Part shown: positions 55,101-64,000 of the stretch, piece after piece
Layout of the letters: every line of letters starts with the position of its first letter
Position numbering within the stretch: the first letter of the stretch is position 1
Source of the DNA: Fomes fomentarius
Lineage: Eukaryota; Basidiomycota; Agaricomycetes; Polyporales; Polyporaceae
Direction of reading: 5' to 3'
Assembly (NCBI GenBank): GCA_022606135.1
Contig: JABYQN010000015.1
Span: 682,001-746,000, forward strand
DNA: 64,000 bases
Made by a program: the position numbers and the translations under genes
The notes under the pieces: generated by a model
The model's input: only the letters and a program-made list of their open reading frames with translations
Told to the model about the DNA's origin: nothing
Database searches by the model: none

Positions 55101-56213
55101 TCCCTGAAACGCAGAGTCCCCTGGTTTGCATCTGGAGGGAAGAGTGTCGTACTGCCAAACGAGAAATCCGCTTGAATTCCTATCCTGTTTGGCCTGTTGT
55201 GGTCCCTCTCGCGTTCGCTTGCGGTAGCGAGTTCAGTCGTTCTTGTCCGCTTTGGCATTTGCTTCTCGGTTGAACCACAGCCACGCGCCAGATTTTCCGA
55301 CTGTTTGATCTGCGGGTGACCTCTATTGGCTATCCGCCGATCTGAGAGCCTGAGGCTGCCTGTACACTACCTGAGTCTCAAACGCGGACCGTTGCGGCTC
55401 TGCCACTATTCAAGGAATCATGAGATCACTTCGCCTAAAACAACACGGCCGTTCATCCTCGGACAGTCACTCGAAATGTCGAACTCGCTGGCACGTTCCG
55501 CAGAGCTCGAACACCTTTGTCGTCCTGGATCTCAAAGGGGTGCAGTCTATGTCTTCGGCCCTTTCCTCGAATGGGGTAACTATTCATCCCTCAGTGCTCT
55601 CGGTGTAGGTGCTGACAGCTGGGACCAGGAACCCTCAAGCCTCAACAAATCGAGCTGCGCGATCCTACGCCTACAAGGCTGCTCGTCGCAGAATACTTTG
55701 GGTCATGCTCTCATGTTGTAACTAGGCTCATTGCCGACGTTCGGGTTCAACGCAGTGATCGGGCAGTGCCCGTGCTGTTGTTATGTTGCATGTATCAATA
55801 GTTGTCTTTGCTCTCACCACTGAGTAGCCCAATACCACGTCATATACAGTGGTGCTTGGCATATCCTGTTGCTTGAAAACTCGTCCTTGTAAGATTTTTG
55901 GTGGGCAGGAGGCGATGGACATGTGTTGGATTAGTTGGTTGAAGCAGAGCGTTGGGCGGGATTTTGAGAGCCAGAGAATACAATGTGTAACTGTACTCGC
56001 TTGTGAAATCAGAACTGCACATACGACTTGCAATTTAGGGGCCGTAGCGGTGGGTGGACATGGCACTCAGGTAGCTAAGCTAGTAGGGCACTCGGACGCG
56101 TGAGTCACTGTGACTGGCGCGTCGAGTCACGAGTGTGACTCTACGGAGTCATCCCGAGTAGGTCCAAGAGGACCAAGACTCAAGTTCTTTCCTTCAACGT
56201 GTTGCCGAGAGTG
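55101..56213. repeat. 5' flank of F-box copy E
   Basis: Counterpart of 27550-28599, with the TGAGTCAC/GTGACT palindromes at 56099-56150 and about 70 bp between them and the start codon. Confidence 0.45.
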
Positions 56214-58835
56214 ATGTCGTCTCGCAACGCACCGCAAGCCTCCATGAGCGTTGGAAACTCAACCACGAGTATCGCCCAGCGACTCGGAGGCCTCAGGTCA
56301 TGGAGGTGGAGAGGCAGCCTACAAGATCTCCCGCACTTGGCGATTGAGATTCAGCTCAAAGTACGTTCCCGACGTCTTACCATTGATGCGCTCAATTGAA
56401 TACCAATAAATACACACCAGGTGTACTCTTACCTTGATCCTCGCGATCTGCTCGTTCTCGTGCGCACATGCAAACAATTCCGCACGTTCTTCCTACACCG
56501 TTCGAACGAGCCACTCTGGCGCGCCGCACGCGAGAATGTGGGGAACCTCCCGCCGTGTCCACCGTTCATGAGCGAACCTGCGTTCTTGAACCTTTTGTTC
56601 AGCACATACTGTCAGGTACGTACCATCCATGTCGTATGCCTGAATACTGATTCTAACACAAATATGCATGATGATGATCCATATGCGCAGAACTGTGGAA
56701 AGCCTCACATGTGGAAGGCAATGTGGGTTTGGTTCGCACGGTATTGCCCGAACTGTGTCATTGCGCTGTGAGTTACTGCACTTGTGTTCACTCCTAACTC
56801 TCAGCTAATCACATGCCACATGGAGGTCATACTCTTACGATGAGGCCGAAGACAAGATATTGGATGTTGATCAACACGAGGCATTCAGCACTGCCGGCGC
56901 CCTCCTGGAGCTGTTTGGAGTGTATCAGAACCAAAGGGTGTGAGTCGTACTTCCCTCTGATCCAGGCTGTATGCATCTGCCTACGTGAGAATACATGTGC
57001 TAGAGACGAGCTATATTACAAGACCAATTTTGCGTTTCGACTCTGCAAGAACCACATCGACTCTTTCATACGAGACCTCAACTAATTTGCGAAGCCAATC
57101 ACAGACGAGGCTAGGTCGCAGCTCATTGAGAGGCAGAAGGCGTATATAGCAGGTCAACTGCCAGTGAGCGTGCTTTCCGTAGCTGCAATCCTCTCCCTGA
57201 AACTGAATTCATTTGTAGTATGTCAATGCCTGTGAGGACTGGCACGAGAAGCGGCAGAAAGAACGAGCTGGCCGTTTCGAAGCAAAGCGTCGCGAACACT
57301 TCACAGAGTAAGCGGCTACACCTTGCGAAGTCCCCCACTTATGCCATCGGACAGGATCATCAAGCGTCTCAAAGAATCAGAATGGGATCAAGAAGCTAAG
57401 ATGCTTCAACGTGACAGTTGGAAGATGGAAGGACTACAAGTCGTACGACAACCTTCCAAGTTCAGCCCGAAATGTATGTGATCTCGTATACTTTGCTGTG
57501 AATCTTGCCGCCATTACTCAATGTTCGTCCTTCTAGCATGGGAGAAGGCTTTCAAGGCTATGTATCCTATTTTGCGGTCATGCCGGCACCAGAGACTCGT
57601 GAAGGAATCTGCGGCAGTCTTCCGTCCGCGCTTCGCGGCGCTTCAGGCTGCGATACTGGCCCATTACATCCAGCTTCCTCGGGCCGCACAGATGGATCAT
57701 CATCCTGACTCCGTTGACCTTGCATTGATGGACGAGTGCAGGGCTATCGCCGACGTACCAGCAGACCAGACCGTTACCCAAGAGGACTTTGCGCGTATCG
57801 TTCCCGAACTCGCTGTGCGCTGGGAGCAGGAGCGGAAGAAAGAACTGACTGAAGCGGTCATCGCGTGTCTTCCAGTGCCGCCTCCCGATGATGTGGATGT
57901 CCTCGGCCTTGGAATTGCGATTTTCCCGTGCATGCGATGCCCGTTCGCCCGACAGAGTAAATCGCGGCCGCATGCATTCTATCGCTATCCTGCCATACTC
58001 TCCCATCCCTGCGCGCATGCACCCCGCGTGCATGCACGATGGTACCATGAATTCGAGAGAACGCACAACAAGAATATGGAAGTTTATACGACGCTGGCTA
58101 CGATACCTCCGACACCCCCGAGAGGGGCGGAGTGGCACGATGGTCGCCGGTGGCATCCCTTTGCATTCCCCTTCTCCCCGTACAAACTCGGTTCCACCAT
58201 CGATGCCTTATCGCAAATCATGCGTGCCATGGGACTCGACCCTTCGCGGACCACGGAGGAGGAGCTACAAGCATCCCCCGTGCGGCTTAGGTGTAGAGAG
58301 TGCCAGTCGGCCCGAGCGAGATATGTTGAACGTAACCAAGTACCGCCCCCTAGCATGTCGAAGATTTATTCGTGGGAGGCCGCGGTGCGTCTACCAGCAC
58401 CGCTGCCGTGATAGCTGCATGTTGACGGTTACTGATATTCTCTCTGACCCAAAGCTGCATCATCCCGTCTGCCACACGGCTCTCTGGGACCTCGAATTAC
58501 GCCATCCCACTGATATTTGGGAGCTCGCCGATCCCTCTGCTGCTTGTGAACCCGAAGGCGCGCTCTTGTTGACGACACCAGGCGCTGTATGGGCGTGCTC
58601 TTTATGCGTGCAGCGGGATGCCCGTGGCGATAGAATCAAGGTGCATCTTATGGAAAAGTAGGTTTTCATTGTGTGAACTCTGCGCCGGCCTGCTCACATT
58701 ATCAACAGGCATGGAATAGAGTACTCGGACGACTGCATCAAGGATGGAACGATCTACCTTCATCAAAGCAAGAGCGCCGTTCCGTTCATGATGCGCCGTC
58801 CTGTTTGCCTGGAGACCGCCGATGTTAACGAGTGA
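56214..58835 (+). pseudogene. F-box protein, copy E, complete except for one nonsense codon
   Basis: Ten exons fit with the same phases as copy C: 56214..56360, 56421..56615, 56691..56767, 56826..56939, 57004..57163, 57219..57307, 57355..57473, 57537..58384, 58455..58657, 58709..58835 (692 codons before the final stop). The start ATG, F-box, CxxC pairs and the C-terminal C-x2-C-x12-H-x4-H finger are preserved. The single lesion seen is TAA at 57083-57085 in exon 5 (about codon 205), where copies B, C and D have CAA. A truncated protein would keep the F-box and lose the zinc-binding part. It could be a recent pseudogene, or a short F-box-only decoy if translated. Confidence 0.75.
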
Positions 58836-59608
58836 CTCACTATACTTTCCAGTTGGTAAGGTCACTCGTATTGCTCGCTCCGAGACGAGGACACTGATGC
58901 ATTTTACCTATGTTTCATGCATGATGGTGTCTTGTTACCAGTACCTCATCATCGCGAATCCCCCTTGCGTGACGCGGAAGCAATAGGTGTAGACTGATCA
59001 CAATCGACACTGCAATGGAGGTTGGATCTGGTCGTAGTTTGACATGTTCACATCGCCCATCCCCTAGTACTCCCTGTCTAGGAGAATCATTGTCCTCACT
59101 AGTGGCATCACAAGAACACTCACGCGGGACGTCTACTGCCTACACGACGACGTTAGCCTCCGTCTTGGACGAGTCGTGTGTCCCCCGACGGCGACTTGTA
59201 CTATGGAAGTTCGCGCGGCACTGCAGCGAGAGCATCTGAGGTCTGAGTTTCCAAGGTCAAGGATATATATGCAAACTCATCCGATCACATTAGCCGAAAG
59301 GCGAAATCCATCCCAATTCGTTCTCGGTACTGGTGTGTATGATACGATACGTTCTATGAATCTCGTCTTCGACGCGCTCAGGCTGCACTCTAAGATCATG
59401 CAGGACGAGAAATCCGCGGAGGATCATGGCTACGGAGCGATCGCGCACAGAACCCCAATAGGTACCGCACAGCCGACCTTTTGACAGCGCCGAGCTCAGC
59501 TAAACAAGTAGTGGAGAGGAGGGGGGCGGAAGAGGCCAAACGAGAGCGCGTACGGAAGGAGAGAAGAGCAGAAATGAGCGACGAGTGTGAAGGCTGGTGA
59601 GATCAGGT
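58836..59608. repeat. 3' flank of F-box copy E
   Basis: Counterpart of 24105-24862. No gene. Confidence 0.4.
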
Positions 59609-59800
59609 TTCCGAGTTCACGCTTTGCTCGCGAGGTTTCCACGGACCACCAGCCAGCATGTCCTCCAGCATCTGGATGCGGTCATGCAACTCCCCGCTCT
59701 CCTCGCGAAGCATCTTCTGTTGAAAAGAGCGCTCGTCCCGAGTGCGTGCTTCTCCTGAGTCCTTGAGGCCGTTGGATCTGCTGAGCCGTGGTCGTTCAGT
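59609..59800 (-). pseudogene. Coiled-coil protein fragment, right copy
   Basis: The frame contains RDERSFQQKMLREESGEL and RIQMLEDMLAGGPWKPR, and ends SVNSET then TGA. It aligns with 23906-24104 without frame changes. Confidence 0.4.
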
Positions 59801-60700
59801 GCCTCAGTGCCCAAGCTGGTACGACTGTGCTGCAGGCAATGTTGTGGCTCGGCGCTGTGCCGATGGATGAGAGTGCGCGTGACGACGGCGACGTGGACTC
59901 GTTTCCCCAAGCGCCATTCAACCGCGACGTAGGCGGACGCGACAAGCTCGCGGAGGGACGACGGTGAGGGGCGAACGGGTGTGAGAAGGTTGCAGAGGTT
60001 GACGAGGGGCGAACGAGTGAGAAGTCCCTCAACATTGGTGCTACTACTCCCAGAGGGTCCGGGCGGACGCGTCAGCAGTCATGTTGATGGAAGCTCACCG
60101 TGAGAGGCATACTCGCACCGGGCTTGAGGACATAGCACGCCCGGATGGTGTGTGATCGGCGCAGGAGGCCCAGAGAGCGGGGCCGTACCGAGCGCGGGCC
60201 GATTGAACATACCTGGTGATTCGTGGTACAGACGTCACAAGAGGAGGCGAGGGGGCAGGAGCAAGGGAAGTAGCGGGAACCCGTTGAGATGAGGGGCTGT
60301 TGAGAGGGCAGTGAGGGGAGTTAGCGAACGAAGTAACAGTGGAAGCAGATGCGGGGAACTCATAGGATCAAAGAGGAAGGTTGCATTGAATTGCTAACAA
60401 CCAATACCACGTGCGCAGTGCTATTCTTCAAGCGGTTTGAGACTGAGCAACGCGGCAAGATCGGAGTCGAGAGTGTCTCAAGTTGAGACTGGTATCTGGG
60501 CTCTCTGGTGTTCGCTCTCAGCTGATTACACTATCTGACGGTACATCGTCCACAACAACACACCATCCAGCTAGTCCTAACTGTGAAGTGTCAAGACTAG
60601 GGAGATGTTTCGAGATGCCAAACATATTGGACTCCGAGCTTGTTGATAGCGCCATCGCAGCTAGAGCGGGCGTACCCGATGTCGACGCTGCCACTGATAT
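59801..60700. repeat. Repeated intergenic stretch, right arm
   Basis: Counterpart of 22724-23905. No frame is shared between the arms. Confidence 0.35.
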
Positions 60701-61198
60701 TCAGAGCAGATAGGGGCAACACAGCTCACGGGATGCACCTGAGTTTCGATACTCGGGCAGGCTGTCGGGTAGTGCGACGCAGAGGAATACACCGATTGTG
60801 ATGCGGGTGGTGTTGCACGAGCTACGTGAACACAACACTACAACAAGCCCGCCCAGTCGATACGTGATACACGATGTTCCCCATCCCGACACCCACCAGT
60901 TAAATAACCCATCCGAAGGCTGCTTAATGGATGAGGGCGCCATGCCCGCTGGGAACTTCTCGTGGCAGAGCGACTGGAGAGATACATTCCGGTTCTTGTC
61001 GTACGGGAGCCAGTCTGCCGAGTGCTGCGAGCACTCTGCGAGCTTTCGGTCGGGATGGCGCGAGATTGTGGCTTGCTCGGCCTCAGCGCGCCTGGTATGA
61101 CGTTGAGCTTGGGTGTACAAGTCGTCGAACGAGAGAATCGGCACGTCTTCATGATTAAACCTTTCGGGTGTTGATCTTCTCGATGAGGCAGCCCCCAA
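60701..61198 (-). CDS. Unassigned ORF (up to 165 codons), right copy
   Basis: An open frame with EDVPILSFDDLYTQAQRH, AEAEQATISRHPDRKLAECS and LPYDKNRNVSLQSLCHEKF, matching pieces split over two frames at 22301-22723. Preservation in one frame here hints that it was coding. No family is recognised and the start is uncertain. Confidence 0.35.
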   Translation of the reverse strand: MGAASSRRSTPERFNHEDVPILSFDDLYTQAQRHTRRAEAEQATISRHPDRKLAECSQHSADWLPYDKNRNVSLQSLCHEKFPAGMAPSSIKQPSDGLFNWWVSGWGTSCITYRLGGLVVVLCSRSSCNTTRITIGVFLCVALPDSLPEYRNSGASRELCCPYLL

Positions 61199-62379
61199 TC
61201 AACTCAGTTGGAAGAGAACGATAGTAGGAGAGACTTACCATGATACGTTCTTGATGTTCGTCGTGCGGCATTTCTCCCAAGCTCGCCGCTTCATCTAGAC
61301 TTGAGTCGATCGAGAGAGTTTGAGAACTTGGAAGGTAGGTTTACTCACGTACGTCCTCTCCATCATTCTCTTCTTCGAGTTGAGCTTGGCAGTCCGGCGG
61401 TCTCGAGGTTCCCAAAGAGTACACACAGAGGAGCAACAAGGTGGGAGGCGGGGTGGCCCTTAGCCCACCCCCGCAATGTGAGTACTCAAGTGCGGCGGAG
61501 TGCCGGACACGGATTCTTCGACAGTGCCATCTCAGTGGGATAAGTAATGGTGAAGGACAACCGTACCTGACCCGTGACGTGGAGTAGTGATGCGTGACCG
61601 CGCCGGTGGCACGTTGAGAGTCACGCTGGTCACGGCTCGTCGTTCTCACTGGCTTGTCTTTGTTCTTCCCCGGAACTCCAAGTTCGACTCTATGCGACAA
61701 GACCTCACCTAGCGGGAAACTCTTCCGAGCTTCACCGAAAATGGTAGCAGCCAGCGCGATGCTGGCTCCGTCACGACACAACTTAACTATGTCCAGTGGT
61801 AAGTACTTGTCCGACAAATAAGTAGTCTGGAGGATTCGTTTCCTTTGTCAATCGCCTATGCCCCAGCTCAGCTGTAGACCCTACCGTCCACAGATATCTA
61901 CACTCAATCATGAGAGGACTGAGGCTGCTGGTCGGAAAATGGCTTTTCAGATCTTGCCACTGGTTCGAGAGACCTGCGCGTAGAGGGGCTATGCAGTTTG
62001 CCGACTCGGAGACCGGACACGCCAACGTCAAGTGCTGGCCGACTACTTGCAGTGAATGGCTAGGCCATTCAAGAAATGCCCGACGGTGCGATCCGTCACC
62101 TCACCCGTATACGGCTTGTTGAACCGGTTTCCAATCCAACTAAAGGATTTGAATTGTTCTAGACCTCGAGCGATATGGTTTAACACCTTTAGACCCCAGG
62201 CCGATTCGAATTCTAACATTGCAATTCTAGCCGTGACTCCCAGTTATGATATGTCCGCTCTACCACTCATGGCTGTTCCGTTCATTGTGATTCAGACCGT
62301 TCCCCTATGTGTGCTCGTAAGCACTCTTCATCCGATGTCTTTCCAAGGGTCTAGACCACCCCTAATGCGAGGCCAACAG
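61199..62379. repeat. Upstream region of SML copy 3
   Basis: Counterpart of 21139-22300 and 2146-3009. Confidence 0.4.
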
Positions 62380-62387
62380 TATATAAG
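62380..62387 (+). promoter_or_regulatory. TATA box of SML copy 3
   Basis: TATATAAG, 86 bp upstream of the ATG at 62466 (start to start), followed by GAGGCC. Confidence 0.6.
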
Positions 62388-62465
62388 GAGGCCTTCATAC
62401 CGCCCAACTCCCCACCAACGCAAACACTCCTCAATCCACCCTACTCAGTAGTCGCGAACCCTACC

Positions 62466-63347
62466 ATGGCCGCTAACACCACGTCTACCTTCGCCCGCAA
62501 GGCGTCGAACCTGGCCAGCTCGGCCTTCACGACGACCGGTTCGTCGACGTCGAGCACCAAGGGCCCCTTCCCGCCCAACCACTGTCCGAACAAGCTCCAG
62601 CTGCAGTGCAGACTCCGTGAGTCGCTTGGACACGGGCTCCCTTCCACCGTGACGCAACGGAAGCTACGCGCCCCGGCGGCGACGTTGGTTCCTCGCGAGG
62701 TTCGCGTTCACTCTCCCAGTGAGTTCATGTCTTGTGTGTATGCAAAATACATGTGCTGACACCATGCATTGGAAGATCCCTCTACCATTCCCTCTACCAC
62801 CCATACCTCCGCCACGATGCCGGAGCCACTGGCTGCCTCCGCCAACGATCAACCCTGGAGGAAGATCGTCGAAGCGCCATCGCCGAGCATGCTCCCCACT
62901 CCCTACTTCAGCCGCCCCCACTTCCCCGACCACAGTTCGCGGGTGAAGATCTTCGAGGCGCCATCACCGAGCATGCTCCCTACTCCCGACTTCGGTCGTC
63001 CCCACCACAGTCAGAGTTCGAGGAAGATGGTGTCGGAAGCGCCTTCACCGAGCATGCTCCCCACTCCTCCGGACTTCGACCGCCCCCGCTTCCCGCACCG
63101 CCGCTCGCGGACGTCGGCCGCCCGCAAGGCATCCGAGCAGGGCGTCGTTGGACTGTTCACCCTCGAGGAAGACGCGATTGTGAGCCCATGGCATCTCGAG
63201 CTGAACACCGACTCCTCCTCGTTCCGCCGCACGCCTGGAGCGCCGCAGGGACGGAAAGCATTCACGCAGTCTGGCGAGACTAATTATGCCACGAGGATCG
63301 GCCTCGGTCTCATGATTGCTGGGCAATCTTTCCTCCCCATCGTTTGA
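62466..63347 (+). CDS. SML-repeat protein, copy 3
   Basis: Two exons, join(62466..62718, 62776..63347), 274 aa; 57-nt intron with GTGAGT donor, CTGAC branch site and AAG acceptor. Same exon lengths as copies 1 and 2. The three EAPSPSMLPTP motifs are at about residues 117, 145 and 172. Differences from the other copies are scattered substitutions only. It is followed in the same direction by the start of F-box copy F, repeating the SML to F-box order of the left side. Confidence 0.65.
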
Positions 63348-63949
63348 CGACATCTGTATGTGCATGTACACGTACGCTAGTCTCGACCTGGCGTCTGGAC
63401 AACATAGAAGTCATAATCATATGAATGTCAATCCAAAGTCCGAGTCGTCTATTCGACTCCTGACTCGATCAGCATGATATTCTATTGTGAGCGAGCTGTG
63501 TTGCATGATAGCCATCGATGCTTTTTCAGACATCTAGACGTTCAAGGAGGTCGCGTAGTAGAGTTCGTCGCTGTGCTAGATAAGTGAGGCATTAAGTGTG
63601 CGGTGAAACCGACCGCGGAGGGACTCGGACGCCGTCGAGCAGACGTGATCGCCTTCGACGAAGAGGCAGAGGCAGCGGGGTCCGGCGAAAGAGAACGGTG
63701 GATGTATGTAGGATGGACGTCAGGGAGAGGTTGGATGTTGGAGATGTATGTGATCCGGAAGAATGCGTCTCGGATGTCTTTCTTGGAGGGCACCAGTCTG
63801 GCGCCTTTCAAGTTGATGCGTGTGAGTCACTGTGACTGGTGCGTCGAGGCTCGCTGGGTCACGAGTGTGACTCTATCACTGGAGTCATCCTGAGTACGGG
63901 CCCCTAAGTTGTTTCTTTCAGGTTTAACGCGTTGTCGATGGTGCCAGTC
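63348..63949. repeat. Conserved spacer between SML copy 3 and F-box copy F
   Basis: Counterpart of 557-1177 and 19573-20168. A TGAGTCAC/GTGACT palindrome lies at about 63824-63842. The minus-strand open stretch with KDIRDAFFRITYIS is at about 63542-63811. Confidence 0.45.
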
Positions 63950-64000
63950 ATATTGTCTCGCAGCGCACCACAAGCCCCCATGAGCGTTGATTACCCAACT
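63950..64000 (+). CDS. F-box protein, copy F (first codons, runs off the right edge)
   Basis: Homologous to the start of exon 1 in copies A, C and E. The usual start is ATA here (63950-63952), as in copy B. The next in-frame ATG is at 63980. Too little is visible to judge integrity. Confidence 0.45.
   Translation, partial: MLSRSAPQAPMSVDYPT

Larger units (their letters stand above)
52600..64000. repeat. Right arm of the large inverted repeat
   Basis: Reverse complement of about 19.47-31.04 kb, in the same relative order: repeated spacer, PMS1 relic, F-box, unassigned ORF, SML, F-box. The window ends here, so the true arm end is unknown. Confidence 0.75.

Noticed and set aside
1..64000. Telomeric or subtelomeric end
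   Set aside because: The repeats and gene families are of subtelomeric style, but no TTAGGG/CCCTAA arrays occur and housekeeping genes lie in the centre, so no telomere claim is made.

Overview
The window looks like nuclear DNA of a basidiomycete, most likely an agaricomycete. The evidence is: short GT-AG introns (about 50-75 nt) with GTRNGT donors and CTNAY branch sites; a FunK1-type fungal kinase; lineage-expanded F-box genes; a chromodomain Ty3/gypsy element; and a eukaryotic initiator tRNA with a tiny intron. No organism name can be derived from the sequence alone.

Layout. (1) 0-12.7 kb: an F-box gene running off the left edge (copy A), a small repeat protein gene here called the SML gene (it carries three EAPSPSMLPTP motifs), a PMS1 (MutL) relic, an apparently intact FunK1 kinase gene (4369-7292), about 2 kb without genes, and a decayed F-box copy (B). 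(2) 12731-19466: a complete 6.7-kb Ty3/gypsy chromovirus with 289-bp LTRs and a 5-bp target duplication, inserted in exon 1 of F-box copy B. Its gag and pol carry four in-frame stops. (3) About 19.5-31.0 kb: SML copy 2, unassigned repeated segments, an intact 10-exon F-box gene (copy C, 709 aa) and a second PMS1 relic. (4) About 31-49 kb, essentially single copy: a chitinase-like relic, then ordinary genes: a HAPSTR1/C16orf72-like protein, a four-helix MARVEL-like membrane protein, two diverged F-box-like paralogs, a hydrophilic repeat protein, tRNA-iMet, the kinetochore gene SPC25 and a gene of unknown function. (5) About 49.3-64 kb: F-box copy D (pseudogene), then a segment that is region 3 in reverse order and orientation (third PMS1 relic, F-box copy E, SML copy 3, start of F-box copy F).

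The dominant architecture is therefore a very large, diverged inverted repeat: about 19.47-31.0 kb against about 52.6-64.0 kb, the right arm being cut by the window edge. It flanks a single-copy core. The recurring cassette is SML gene then F-box gene in the same direction, seen three times. All three SML genes are open with identical exon lengths, whereas of six F-box copies only C is demonstrably complete.

The least routine molecular signals are in the retroelement: a 10-nt self-complementarity between LTR and primer-binding site at the position expected for Tf1-type self-priming; a run of five T at the gag stop, 6 nt before a 12-bp hairpin, at the gag/pol frame change; and CpG (mostly TpCpG) transitions separating the LTRs and explaining two of the pol stops. 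All gene models are hand-built from splice signals, phase and paralog comparison; no database search was possible.
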